The notes: generated from the sequence alone by a model not told the origin. A DNA stretch of 55,030 nt from a bacterium (GCA_030690215.1 JAUYHD010000011.1:1-55030); one strand, 5' to 3'. Numbered from the stretch's first letter, positions 33,309 to 41,569 are shown. A program made the numbers and translations.

Positions 33309-34280
33309 ATGAAAACATATGCATACAGGCCAAAACAAGTTTTTTTAGTAGATCCAGTATATTTTAGGCTGCGCAGCGAAAACGCACATGATAACATGGA
33401 GATACAACCCGACCACAAACTGCAATGCACCCAAACAGCAGTTGCATGTAATATGTATACGAACTTGCGGCTAAACGCGTTTTTAATACCCCCTCACCCG
33501 TATCTTGAAAGTCTCATATACCCCACTAATGATTTTATGGGGCATCCCGACCCACAGAGAAAAGAAATTATACTTTCCAACATGCTTCTTGATACGAGAT
33601 TCCACGAACCGGAAGAAATAGCAAAATGGTTCCCGCTCCCGGGCTACACAATTCACAAGATACCCAGAATAATCCGCACATCATCCGGTGAAACAATAGA
33701 AATGACCTTTGAAGGGTTCGGAGATATGCTCCCCGGAAGAGACTGGTGGTTTGCAGGCATCGGACAGCGCACAACAAAAGAAGCAGTACAATATGTGGCA
33801 CGGCATTTTGGGCTAGAAGAAGGAAAAATTGCCTATCTTCGCCTGGTAAACCCCTATTTCTATCATCTGGATACCTGCCTCCTTTCGCTCCGATACACAA
33901 ATCACCTGATATATTACCCCGGAGCTTTTGACGAACACACTCTACAATTTTTACGAACACTCGTATGCGAACGATATGAGGTAAGCGAACATCTCGCAAA
34001 AGACTATCTCATCTGCAACAGCGCTCCGCTGGGTAATATAGTTGTACTGAACGCTCCGTTCGAAGGAATCTCAGAAAAATCCATGATCAGAACTGCTCAA
34101 GGCATACTTCTCTCAAAAGAAGACCGGCGCTTTCGGGAAATAGAAGAGCGTTCATCCGAGTACGCTGATTTCATCCGATATCTCTGGAGTTTGGGATATA
34201 ACACAATACCCGCATACACATCCGAAGTCCGCAAAGACGGAGCAGGAATATTCTGTCTTTCAAATTTCGTGCATCTATAA
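33309..34280 (+). CDS. Amidinotransferase / dimethylargininase-like (GME superfamily) enzyme
   Basis: A 323-aa protein. Features of the guanidino-modifying superfamily: FEGFGDMLPGRDWWFAGIGQ (acidic residue near 137), YFYHLDTCLL (catalytic His near 187) and the nucleophile Cys in GAGIFCLSNFV close to the C-terminus. Members hydrolyse or transfer amidino groups (DDAH, arginine deiminase, amidinotransferases). The order E-H-C matches. Substrate unknown. AGAGGTG precedes ATG. It diverges from the isomerase gene and ends at a bidirectional terminator. Confidence 0.8.
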   Translation: MKTYAYRPKQVFLVDPVYFRLRSENAHDNMEIQPDHKLQCTQTAVACNMYTNLRLNAFLIPPHPYLESLIYPTNDFMGHPDPQRKEIILSNMLLDTRFHEPEEIAKWFPLPGYTIHKIPRIIRTSSGETIEMTFEGFGDMLPGRDWWFAGIGQRTTKEAVQYVARHFGLEEGKIAYLRLVNPYFYHLDTCLLSLRYTNHLIYYPGAFDEHTLQFLRTLVCERYEVSEHLAKDYLICNSAPLGNIVVLNAPFEGISEKSMIRTAQGILLSKEDRRFREIEERSSEYADFIRYLWSLGYNTIPAYTSEVRKDGAGIFCLSNFVHL

Positions 34281-34294
34281 AAAGAAGTAAAAAA

Positions 34295-34315
34295 AAACCC
34301 CATATGGGGTTTTTT
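34295..34315. terminator. Bidirectional terminator
   Basis: AAAACCCCATATGGGGTTTT with A tract before and T tract after; it serves the converging genes at 34280 and 34330. Confidence 0.85.
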
Positions 34316-34329
34316 ACATCTTTTCTCCA

Positions 34330-34623
34330 TTACTGCCATTTAATAGACGAGCGCAAATATTGGATGGCATCAATCAATTTATCATCATTATCAGCCCCAT
34401 CAAACATTTCCCAGCAGGACGCATAGTATTCTTCCACGTTGTTTCTCAAAAAAGAATAAGTTTTTTCATAATTTCTTCTCATTTCCTGGACAGAAGCAAT
34501 AATAATTTGCCGGTGTTGATTTAACTGTTCTCTTGTTAGGGGCTTGTCATCGCTACCGGTAATTTTATCCAGATAGTCGCGTAATGTAAACTTATCTCCT
34601 ACACTGTTGGGCTTGTCTACCAT
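34330..34623 (-). CDS. Small helical protein, unknown
   Basis: A 97-aa protein from MVDKPNSVGDKF, GAGGTGA upstream. Predicted mostly helical (LTREQLNQHRQIIIASVQEMRRNYEKTY). No family recognised. Confidence 0.55.
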   Translation of the reverse strand: MVDKPNSVGDKFTLRDYLDKITGSDDKPLTREQLNQHRQIIIASVQEMRRNYEKTYSFLRNNVEEYYASCWEMFDGADNDDKLIDAIQYLRSSIKWQ

Positions 34624-34756
34624 ATCAATCACCTCTTTATTATAAATTTACTCCATCTACCTCACAGCGTAGCAAGGAGAAAAATAGAAATCAACAACTT
34701 GCCCGCCCAGTAGAAACTATCGAGACCCCTTAATAATGGCATTATTAAGATTTTAC

Positions 34757-34785
34757 TTGACAAAGCTCTTATAATTTGCTATAAT
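34757..34785 (+). promoter_or_regulatory. Consensus sigma-70 promoter
   Basis: TTGACA (34757-34762), exactly 17 bases, then TATAAT (34780-34785). It is the best promoter in the window, 51 bases before the membrane protein gene. Confidence 0.9.
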
Positions 34786-34836
34786 CGCCAATGAAAATTA
34801 AGCAAATTCTTTTAAATCAAAAAGGAGAAATGAAAA

Positions 34837-35301
34837 ATGGTTCATGTCCTAAGGACAATTCTAAGGCCGTTCAGACATTTAAGCGACATGATTAACAAAC
34901 TTCCATTATCAGGAAAGTTTTTTGTACGCCGCATTTTATTTTGGGCTTATACATCTACGCCGGATAGAAAGATGCGCAATACACTTCTTGCCCTACTTGT
35001 TCTCGTGGCGCTTATTTTTTTCCACAGCTCACAAATGGTTATGGGCTGGGATCTCTACAGTAAGACGTCTTTGGTTTTTGCCCAAATCGTCGGAATAACT
35101 TATGGGATTCTTAACGCTCTTGTTATTTACTCGCATTGTATTTTGTCAATAAGACTAGTGGGTATGGCTCGTAGGTCTTATCAACATTGCAGTTACAGAC
35201 GGCGCCAGACATCATTGCGTTCAACCACATATATGTTATTTTGTTTTGTGGTTACTCTTGGCGGACAAATTGTTTTTTTAACAACCTACTTTCGAATATA
35301 A
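34837..35301 (+). CDS. Small basic membrane protein, unknown
   Basis: A 154-aa protein with hydrophobic segments TLLALLVLVALIFF, TSLVFAQIVGITYGILNALVIY and TYMLFCFVVTLGGQIVFLTT, and Arg-rich loops. AGGAG upstream of ATG. Own perfect promoter and terminator imply strong, independent expression. No family recognised. Confidence 0.65.
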   Translation: MVHVLRTILRPFRHLSDMINKLPLSGKFFVRRILFWAYTSTPDRKMRNTLLALLVLVALIFFHSSQMVMGWDLYSKTSLVFAQIVGITYGILNALVIYSHCILSIRLVGMARRSYQHCSYRRRQTSLRSTTYMLFCFVVTLGGQIVFLTTYFRI

Positions 35302-35332
35302 ACTATCGAACATTCATGAAAAAGTTTTTATC

Positions 35333-35367
35333 AAGGTCCCTTGCATAATAATGCTTGGGACTTTTTA
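35333..35367 (+). terminator. Terminator of 154-aa gene
   Basis: AAGGTCCC, a loop and GGGACTTTTTATTTT. Confidence 0.75.
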
Positions 35368-35836
35368 TTTTATCTTATTAATTTTAACTTATTAATACTT
35401 TGTGAAAAATACCGAGGAATAAAAAACCCATCCGGCAAGAATCAAGTCCCGATATACCGATGATTTCGTAACCACCCTAGAGCGTCCATACCACCCGCAC
35501 GGGCTAGCCTACGCCTTCTTTCCCGACGGTTTGGTCGGGGCTCCGACTTCAATATTTTGAATTTATAACAGTGCGTCGGAGCTTAAGAGGGAGCAGTCCC
35601 GATCCAGCTTTCCATTGTAGATAATTACGTGAATAGCGGGATCGAGGATCCTCGATATTGCGTCCGCCCTGGAGGGCTCGTCCGCCGTCTCCGCCGGCTG
35701 GCGGAGACGGCGGATTGCGATTTGCAATCGCGCGAAGCGCGAGCAAATCGGGAAAACCTACGACCTTCTCCTTTCCGCCATAGGCGGATCAGCCTCTGGC
35801 TGAAAGGGGGGGATTTAACTTGAATTCAGTATTTCG
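35368..35836. other. tRNA-Lys debris and palindromes, no gene
   Basis: It contains GCTCCGAC...GTCGGAGC (35541-35582), a 15-nt copy of the tRNA-Lys anticodon arm (CTTAAGAGGGAGCAG at 35582), the tRNA 5' leader/acceptor run CGATATTGCGTCCGCCCT on the plus strand (35653-35670), a GC-rich hairpin (GTCCGCCGTCTCCGCC...GGCGGAGACGGCGGA), and a tRNA 3'-half fragment joined to palindrome H1 (35755-35806). Confidence 0.6.
35755..35806 (-). repeat. tRNA-Lys 3'-half fragment joined to palindrome H (H1)
   Basis: On the minus strand CAGCCAGAGGCTG-ATCCGCCTATGGCGG-AAA is followed by GGAGAAGGTCGTAGGTT, identical to the intact tRNA-Lys from the anticodon stem into the T arm, then breaks off. Confidence 0.75.
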
Positions 35837-35909
35837 TCCGCCCAGCAGGATTCGAACCTACGACCTTCTCCTTAAGAGGGAGCAGCTCTACCAACTGAGC
35901 TATGGGCGG
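35837..35909 (-). tRNA. tRNA-Lys (CTT)
   Basis: 73 nt. Acceptor CCGCCCA/TGGGCGG with discriminator A, D arm GCTCAGTTGGTAGAGC, anticodon arm GCTCC-CTCTTAA-GGAGA giving CTT, T arm GTAGG-TTCGAAT-CCTGC. No encoded CCA. Complete copy amid several fragments. Confidence 0.9.
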
Positions 35910-35925
35910 ACGAAATATTGGATCA

Positions 35926-36171
35926 TCAATTATTTAACATTTCATCAAGATATTTTCTGCCGATGCCTGATTTCAAAAAATTTTCGCGTTTTCTCGCCTC
36001 TGTTTTATTATCACATCCTTCTTGATAAATTAATTCAAAGGGCCCATTTCTTTTGGTGAATTTACTCGCACCATAATTATGTTGCTTCAACCGCTCTTTA
36101 GGTAATAATTCTGTACTCCCAGTATAGCGCTTACCATTCCTTAAGCTTTTTAATACATAAACAAATGACAT
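35926..36171 (-). CDS. Small GIY-YIG endonuclease-like protein
   Basis: An 81-aa single-domain protein. FVYVLKSLRNGKRYTGST supplies the GIY-YIG beta hairpin (here VYV...YTG), followed by ERLKQHNYG, ARKRENFLKSG with the catalytic Glu and Asn/Lys near the end, as in the UvrC-N/YhbQ-like branch. It lies between a tRNA-Lys copy whose anticodon loop carries a palindrome and an intact tRNA-Lys, all on one strand. Such genes may be mobile; its substrate is unknown. No Shine-Dalgarno at a normal distance. Confidence 0.85.
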   Translation of the reverse strand: MSFVYVLKSLRNGKRYTGSTELLPKERLKQHNYGASKFTKRNGPFELIYQEGCDNKTEARKRENFLKSGIGRKYLDEMLNN

Positions 36172-36184
36172 ATGTAAAGAAAAT

Positions 36185-36261
36185 ATCTTCTCCTTTCCGC
36201 CATAGGCGGATCAGCCTCTGGCTGAAAGAGGGAGCTACTCTACCAACTGAGCTAAGGGCGG
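36185..36261 (-). pseudogene. tRNA-Lys copy interrupted in anticodon loop by palindrome H and lacking the 3' half
   Basis: Minus strand: acceptor CCGCCCT, TAGCTCAGTTGGTAGAG, anticodon stem and CTCTT, then the palindrome, then AAAGGAGAAG, after which similarity to tRNA-Lys stops. The insertion point is immediately 3' of the anticodon. No 3' acceptor strand or T arm is present here. Confidence 0.8.
36194..36228. repeat. Double-hairpin palindrome H (copy H2)
   Basis: TTTCCGCCATAGGCGGATCA then GCCTCTGGCTGAAAG. Identical to H1 at 35772-35806. It folds into CCGCC/GGCGG and CAGCC/GGCTG hairpins. A variant with changed but still pairing second stem sits in rarA. Confidence 0.85.
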
Positions 36262-36320
36262 ACGCAATATCGGGACTCTACTAATTCCGACGCTTAATTC
36301 GGGACTACTAGCGGAAAATA

Positions 36321-36668
36321 TCAATTCTGACTATTTATTAGCCCTAAAAGCATTTTGGATATTTCTTCGTATTTTTCATAAAAATATCTGAATCGCTTTT
36401 CATCTATTAACCTATCATCATAAATTAATTCCAACAATGACACGCATTCGTACACGGAACCGCGAGCTATAATATAAAATCTTTTTTTATCTGGCTTAGA
36501 AAACTTCCCGCTGCCCTCGGCAATATTAATAACGCTACTGATTGACGCTCGTTTTAGCTGATCTCTAATATAAGAATCTATTCTTTTTTCATACCTCAAA
36601 AATAGAATTATCTCTCTATTCAGAACTTTTGCCTTACTATATACGGTCAATTTTTCAAAATCAAACAT
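36321..36668 (-). CDS. Four-helix-bundle protein (23S rRNA intervening-sequence / S23 family)
   Basis: A 115-aa protein. FEKLTVYSKAKVLNREI, QLKRASISSVINIAEGSGK and RGSVYECVSLLELI follow the S23/bAvd four-helix-bundle pattern. Family members are encoded in 23S rRNA intervening sequences or as free genes in CPR; their biochemical role is not settled. It is followed by tRNA debris and preceded by inverted AGCGAAAATTTT repeats (36708-36721 and 36789-36806). Confidence 0.88.
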   Translation of the reverse strand: MFDFEKLTVYSKAKVLNREIILFLRYEKRIDSYIRDQLKRASISSVINIAEGSGKFSKPDKKRFYIIARGSVYECVSLLELIYDDRLIDEKRFRYFYEKYEEISKMLLGLINSQN

Positions 36669-36802
36669 AAGATTGTAGTTTGTGTGAGTGTGAGTAGTTC
36701 GTAATTAGAAAAAATTTTCGCTTTCATTTAAGCGTTTTATGGTAACCCCAAATACTAATTACAAATTACTCATTACTCAAAATTTGAGCGTTAGCGAAAA
36801 TT

Positions 36803-37286
36803 TTACGTATGCCTATCGGCAAGCACGAACGCACCAAACGAGTACGGCTTTACCGCGGCTTCAAATCCGTATCCTTTCACCATGCCCACAACAGCATCTA
36901 TTAAATCACGCGTCGGGCCATTCTCGCCTACATCCAAATGAACCGTCAAATTATTGTTCCAAAAAAATTCTTCTCCAAGTTTATCCTTAAGGGCGCTTCG
37001 CAATTCCTGGGTAAATACAATTGACCGCATCGTCTCCTTAAAAATTCTGTCCTGAAGCGTCCCGCATTTTTCGGGCAAAGAACGCGACCAAAAATATCTC
37101 CCTCCATTCCCTATGCGGTGCACCCCCACCGCCGTCACAAAACATACTTCTTTTTCGGCGCGAGAGTCGCTCCCTACCACAATGTGATAGCGTACATCAG
37201 GTTTTTGGCGGATATACGAAACAAGCTCTTCTATGAGCCCATCAAAAGTAAAGCTTCCTACACTATTATGAAAATGTTGGTGAGTC
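36803..37286 (-). CDS. YkuK family RNase H-like protein
   Basis: A 161-aa protein (coding start ATG at 37288; the last bases coincide with a target duplication). VVGSDSRAEKEVCFVTAV near 38, LTVHLDVGENGPTRDLIDAVVGMVKGYG and KPYSFGAFVLADRHT are the YkuK/DUF458 signatures. The fold is RNase H-like; the function of YkuK is poorly known. Element B1 begins 1 bp upstream of the start codon and leaves no room for a normal ribosome binding site except what the element provides. Confidence 0.85.
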
Positions 37287-37289
37287 ATA

Positions 37290-37434
37290 CCCCGTTAGGC
37301 TAAATCGAAAAACGTCTTTCTTACAAAACCGCAGAAGATATTTCGATGTTTACCTTTGTTTGTACTTTTAATATTCATACTTTGTATTACCCCGCAAGAC
37401 GTAAAGGTTTTGCTTTCGATTTTGCCATACGGGG
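37290..37434. mobile_element. Miniature element type B (copy B1)
   Basis: 145 bp, CCCCGTTAGGCTAAATCGAA to TTCGATTTTGCCATACGGGG, flanked by CATA (37286-37289) and CATG (37435-37438). It abuts the start codon of the ykuK-like gene. 85-90% similar by eye to B2, including GCAAAACC/GGTTTTGC-type stem pairs. Confidence 0.82.
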
Positions 37435-37446
37435 CATGTATTTCTA

Positions 37447-38259
37447 TTATAAAAGACTGCTCTGGACATCAGAGTGAAGCTGATATTCCTTGTCGGTACG
37501 ACGCGCGCGAAGAATTCTATCAAGCTTAAATATGCGATTCCCCTTGCGAAGGTGGCAATATCCCTCAATAGTTGCCGTATTCAATGTATATACGTCAACT
37601 AATCGGGTATTGAGCGAACCGCCTCCATGTTCAGGATTTTTTGTCACATAATCAATTTCAACGCTCCTTCTGGAATCAAACGCGTCTTTCAATACCTGGA
37701 ATACATTCCCCTGGAACTCTTCACCCCATCGCACAGGAATAGACACCTCGCCCAACGCGTCACGCGGAACGAACTTTATATGTCCCTGCTTTTTCCCATA
37801 TTCATATAATTCCTTTGTAACTTTTACATCTTGCACGCAATAATCTTTAACTTCCTGTATCCGTCCTTCGCGAAACCACTGGAGTGCTTGTAACCCGTCA
37901 GCGCTCTTTGAGATGCTCAATGTTGTCCGCGCCAGATTATCAAGCGACACGCGAAACCCTACTCCGCGTACTACATCATCCATCATATCAAGCATGGGAA
38001 CTTCTTGCAGATTAATAGATGTGTACGGCTGAAGCACGGGAATATCAAATCCTGTGATATTAAACCCAACCAACAAATCAGTACTGCGTATCATGTCTTC
38101 AAATTTCTGTAATTCGTGCTCCTCAAATACATGATACTTGTCATCATCCGATGTGTGAGCGGCAAGAACAGAAATACCGAGTTTATCCACAAAATCGCGA
38201 CCGCCGACTTCGGCAAATTCTTTTTTTGTTTCAATATCAAAAACGATAATATTTTTCAT
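37447..38259 (-). CDS. DEDD 3'-5' exonuclease domain fused to a WYL-like domain
   Basis: A 270-aa protein. The N-terminal DnaQ/RNase H-like domain has VFDIET (DxE), GFNITGFDIPVL and YCVQDVKVTKELY as motifs I-III. The C-terminal ~85 residues (SRRSVEIDYVTKNPE, RLVDVYTLNTATIEGYCHLR, RIFKLDRILRARRTD) match a WYL domain, a ligand or nucleic-acid sensing SH3-like fold. Role inferred: nuclease with regulatory domain; possibly repair or defence. Confidence 0.82.
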   Translation of the reverse strand: MKNIIVFDIETKKEFAEVGGRDFVDKLGISVLAAHTSDDDKYHVFEEHELQKFEDMIRSTDLLVGFNITGFDIPVLQPYTSINLQEVPMLDMMDDVVRGVGFRVSLDNLARTTLSISKSADGLQALQWFREGRIQEVKDYCVQDVKVTKELYEYGKKQGHIKFVPRDALGEVSIPVRWGEEFQGNVFQVLKDAFDSRRSVEIDYVTKNPEHGGGSLNTRLVDVYTLNTATIEGYCHLRKGNRIFKLDRILRARRTDKEYQLHSDVQSSLL

Positions 38260-38319
38260 TGGAAATGATTATAGCACAAAAAAAAATAATCACAACACCC
38301 ACATGTAAAGCGGTTATTC

Positions 38320-38346
38320 AAAAAGAAGGCCGTACGGCCTTCTCCC
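38320..38346 (-). terminator. Terminator of DoxX-family gene
   Basis: AGAAGGCCGTACGGCCTTCTTTTTG on the minus strand. Confidence 0.8.
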
Positions 38347-38369
38347 CGGCACGCGTCCCGGCAATGGCA

Positions 38370-38771
38370 TTAAAATGGAGCATCAATCGCAAATATACCC
38401 GCCCCCATTATGACTAACGAAAGCGCGATAATAAGCAGGGCAAGTTCAAATTCCCATCCGTTTACAAATCCCTTTTTGCGCGCAACTAATACAATCGCAA
38501 AAAACATATTAACCGCAAGCAAGAGTGCTACGGGCTGAACAAAAAGTCCGATAATAAGAAGAGCGCCCCCGAAAAATTCAAGAATACCTATCCAAAGAGT
38601 CCACGCTGTCGCGGGGCGAAGACCCAGACTTGCAAAAAATGCCTTAGTTTCCGAGAATTTCTTAAATAATTTTGGATATCCGTGAAGAATAAAAATAACA
38701 CCCAAAAAAACCCGCAGAATAAAGGGAACCGTAAACCAAAAATCAAATAATTGAGGAAATACGCTTGGCAT
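38370..38771 (-). CDS. DoxX family membrane protein
   Basis: A 133-aa protein with four hydrophobic helices. ILRVFLGVIFILHGYPKLFKKF and LRPATAWTLWIGILEFFGGALLIIGLF are typical of DoxX/SURF4-like proteins; the helices at 80-130 follow. Linked in other bacteria to quinone or sulfur redox chemistry, but the role is mostly unknown. Confidence 0.88.
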   Translation of the reverse strand: MPSVFPQLFDFWFTVPFILRVFLGVIFILHGYPKLFKKFSETKAFFASLGLRPATAWTLWIGILEFFGGALLIIGLFVQPVALLLAVNMFFAIVLVARKKGFVNGWEFELALLIIALSLVIMGAGIFAIDAPF

Positions 38772-38942
38772 ACTATTCTATTCCTACGAAATTACGAACC
38801 TCTACGAAAGTACGAAATAGAAATTAAATTTTTTCGTACTTTCGCGCTTTTTCGTATGTTCATAGGCTTTATCTTTTTCGTATTTTCGTACAGTTTCGTA
38901 TGTTCGTAGGAAATCTTGCCATACGAAGCATGTACATCTATA
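38772..38942. repeat. TACGAA-type short inverted and tandem repeats
   Basis: Words CCTACGAAATTACGAAC, TACGAAAGTACGAAATAG and inverse TTTCGTACTTTCG, TTTCGTATGTTCGTAGG. Similar words occur at 7950-8040 between rpmC and rplP. Confidence 0.65.
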
Positions 38943-39614
38943 TTATACATGTTTTTGGAGCCATGCAATAATATCATCTTCCAGTTTTTGATATACGGAA
39001 AATAGATGAATGCCGTGCCCCCCCGTCTCAAAAATTTTTATATGTTTATTCTCTGAAGCAACTGCATCAAAAATTTCTTTGCCCATAACCGTAGCCGAGA
39101 TACCATTCCTTCGTATGTCATCTTTTGCCGCAATAATGTAAACATTTTGGTGCCCGGATACAGCACGCGCCGACGGAAGCGTTTGGATGCCATGATAATC
39201 AATACCCGCCGAAAGCATTACCGCTCCGTTTATTTCTTTCTCTTCCGCGAGAATCTGCAAAGCAACATTTGCCCCGATTGATGCCCCTACAACAAAAAGT
39301 GGAATATGGCTCTCATTTTTTTGAAATAAAAATCCCGCACGAGCATCTTCAATGCTTTTTTTTGTTTCATCTTCCGAAAATGACCGATATCCATCGGGAC
39401 CGCCATCCGATTCACCATGTCCCCGAAAATCAATCGCAAGAACCCCAAATCCCTTGCTCTGCAGTTTTTTTGCAAAGCCATCCCATGATTCTTTCGTTTC
39501 GGGCAGCATATGCAAAAGCAAAACGGCGGGACTTCCCTTTTCCCATTTATAATGAGTGCCGATAATAGCTACACCGTCTTTCGTTTTTAATTCTATGCGT
39601 TCTTGCATCTGCAT
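38943..39614 (-). CDS. Alpha/beta hydrolase (serine hydrolase)
   Basis: A 223-aa protein. Oxyanion region LLLHMLPETKESW, AIDFRGHGES, nucleophile elbow VVGASIGANVA (Ser near 112), Asp in IIAAKDD and catalytic His in GGHGIHLF. Dienelactone-hydrolase/lysophospholipase-like; substrate unknown. Confidence 0.88.
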   Translation of the reverse strand: MQMQERIELKTKDGVAIIGTHYKWEKGSPAVLLLHMLPETKESWDGFAKKLQSKGFGVLAIDFRGHGESDGGPDGYRSFSEDETKKSIEDARAGFLFQKNESHIPLFVVGASIGANVALQILAEEKEINGAVMLSAGIDYHGIQTLPSARAVSGHQNVYIIAAKDDIRRNGISATVMGKEIFDAVASENKHIKIFETGGHGIHLFSVYQKLEDDIIAWLQKHV

Positions 39615-39663
39615 ATATAATATGATACTATACCACTAACTATGTTTTAAAAGGAGAATATGA

Positions 39664-39960
39664 ATGGCGGAAAAGGCAGAAGAAAAAGATATACGCGCAT
39701 TTGATATGGCAAACGGACTTACCTACATAGGAGAATTTGAAAATCCTGGCAACGGAATTATGCCGAGCCTTAAAAATACCATAATAACAGAGACGCTTGT
39801 AACCACAAATTCAGAAAAAACCCTTGAAAACAAATATAGGGAGCTGTATGAATTATTTGGATTGGGACAAAAAAACTCGCTTGCTTCAAAAATGGTCCTG
39901 ATCACATTAAGTCAAGTAGTCGCAACCCATTTTTTACCAGGTGAACTAACGAAGAAATAA
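39664..39960 (+). CDS. Small protein of unknown function
   Basis: A 98-aa protein with AGGAG before ATG and a strong terminator after the stop. Begins MAEKAEEKDIRAFDMANGL; the C-terminal half is helical (ENKYRELYELFGLGQ). No family recognised. Confidence 0.6.
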   Translation: MAEKAEEKDIRAFDMANGLTYIGEFENPGNGIMPSLKNTIITETLVTTNSEKTLENKYRELYELFGLGQKNSLASKMVLITLSQVVATHFLPGELTKK

Positions 39961-39980
39961 AACCCGCAAGGGTTTTTTTA
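39958..39980 (+). terminator. Terminator of 98-aa gene
   Basis: AAAACCC, GCAA, GGGTTTTTTTATT; overlaps the stop codon. Confidence 0.85.
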
Positions 39981-40276
39981 TTATCTGCCCGCGCTATTGC
40001 GCGATTTGTAGGCAACACACCCAGCACATACCTTGTAAGACATACTGACTCATTGGTTTGATGCCTATAAAATATACACAAGATTCAGCATGAGTATAAT
40101 TTCATTTCTCTAATTCCCTCCGAAGGAGGACAGGCGCGCTTGTCTGCCTTCGGCAGAAATAGGCGAATAGTTTATAAAATAGAAAATATGCCCAATGTAA
40201 TTACGTTATGTGCTTAGTGGAATAACCGTAAGGACCCCAATCAACGTGGATACTGTAGTGCAAGTAGTGCGGTTAT
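39981..40276. other. Intergenic region with several hairpins, no gene
   Basis: It holds a partial copy of the rplB-rpsS hairpin arm (ACCCAGCACATACCTTGT, 40021), CCTCCGAAGGAGG and CTGCCTTCGGCAG hairpins (40126-40160), and GAATAACCG...CGGTTATTC (40220-40278). I see no coding frame. Confidence 0.5.
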
Positions 40277-41569
40277 TCATTTTTTGGGACGATAATATTT
40301 TTTTCCTTTCAGCTCTTTCGGTAAATGCTCTTGGATCACTTTTGCGTCCTTTCCGCCAAAGGCGGATCCTCCTTTGGAGGGAAAATCATGGGCATATTTG
40401 TACCCTTTGCCATACCCCAATTCCTTCATCAAGTTAGTAGAAGCATTGCGCAAATGCAACGGTACAGGAAGGGCTCCTTTCTCTTTCGCATCTTTCCATG
40501 CTTCCATAAGACCCGCGTACGAAGCATTATCTTTTTTAGCAGACGCCAAATACGTAACGCCTTGCGCGAGATTGATTGCCGCTTCCGGCATCCCTACAAA
40601 TGAAACTGCCTGCATAACGGCAACCGCAACAGCAATTGCGGTCGGCTGGGCATTCCCTATATCTTCTGACGCAAATATAACCATACGCCGCGCGATAAAA
40701 CGGGGGTCTTCTCCTCCTTCAAGCATCCGCGTCATCCAATATAAAGCGGCATCCGGATCGGAATCGCGCATTGATTTTATAAAAGCGGAAATAAGAGCAT
40801 AATGCTCTTCTCCCTTCTTATCATATCGGATTGTTTTTTTCTGAAGCGCTTCTTCAATCATTGCGCCGGAAAGGGCTACGGAATCCTTTTTTTCTTGGGA
40901 CAACGCATGCTGTATCGCAAATTCAAGCGCGTTTAATGCTATACGCGCGTCTCCATCCGAAAAATGGACAAGCTTTTGCATTCCTTCTTCTGCAAGCAGA
41001 ATCTTTTTTCCCCCAAAGCCGCGTTTTTTGTCAGACAATGCGTTTTTGATTATTTTTTCCACATCTTTTTGAGCGAGGGATTCAAGGACCAATACAAGCG
41101 AGCGTGACAAAAGGGGGCTTACAAGCGCAAACGAAGGATTTTCGGTTGTGGCACCGACAAGAACGACTGTTCCCTTCTCTACATAGGGCAGAAATACATC
41201 CTGTTGCGTTTTATTAAAGCGATGAATTTCATCAACAAACAATATGGTGCGTTTTTGGTGATGCTTCAAACGGTTTTCCGCTTCCTGAATTACTTTACGC
41301 AATTCGGGAATGCCGGATACCGCGGCAGAGAACGGCTGAAAAAACGATTTTGATTTTTCCGCGATAATATGCGCGAGGGTAGTTTTTCCGGATCCGGGCG
41401 GCCCCCATAAAATAACAGACTGCACAGTATCATGTTCAATTGCTTCCCGAAGGGGCTTGCCCTTCCCCACTATTTTTTCATGCCCGAAAAAACCCGAAAA
41501 ATCCCGCGGACGCATGCGTTCGGCAAGGGGCATGATCTGTAACACTGTGTCATCAAACAAGTCTTTCAT
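40277..41569 (-). CDS. rarA: Replication-associated recombination protein A (RarA/MgsA), with in-frame palindrome
   Basis: A 430-aa AAA+ ATPase of the clamp-loader clade acting at stalled forks. Start MKDLFDD. Walker A WGPPGSGKTTLA near 55, Walker B LFVDEIHRFNK near 109, sensor GATTENPSF, and the C-terminal tetramerisation domain with ARRMVIFASEDIGNAQP, EAAINLAQGVTYLA, GKGYKYAHDFP and PKELKGKKYY. Between HDFP and the conserved end an extra SKGGSAFGGKDA is encoded by a palindrome of family H. Confidence 0.95.
   Translation of the reverse strand: MKDLFDDTVLQIMPLAERMRPRDFSGFFGHEKIVGKGKPLREAIEHDTVQSVILWGPPGSGKTTLAHIIAEKSKSFFQPFSAAVSGIPELRKVIQEAENRLKHHQKRTILFVDEIHRFNKTQQDVFLPYVEKGTVVLVGATTENPSFALVSPLLSRSLVLVLESLAQKDVEKIIKNALSDKKRGFGGKKILLAEEGMQKLVHFSDGDARIALNALEFAIQHALSQEKKDSVALSGAMIEEALQKKTIRYDKKGEEHYALISAFIKSMRDSDPDAALYWMTRMLEGGEDPRFIARRMVIFASEDIGNAQPTAIAVAVAVMQAVSFVGMPEAAINLAQGVTYLASAKKDNASYAGLMEAWKDAKEKGALPVPLHLRNASTNLMKELGYGKGYKYAHDFPSKGGSAFGGKDAKVIQEHLPKELKGKKYYRPKK
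40350..40384. repeat. Palindrome H variant inside rarA (H3)
   Basis: TTTCCGCCAAAGGCGGATCC then TCCTTTGGAGGGAAA. It matches H1/H2 in the first hairpin; in the second, CAGCC/GGCTG is replaced by CTCC/GGAG, which still pairs. Confidence 0.8.

Noticed and set aside
40220-40278. GAATAACCG...CGGTTATTC pair as terminator of rarA
   Set aside because: The arms are about 40 bases apart and no T run follows on the minus strand.
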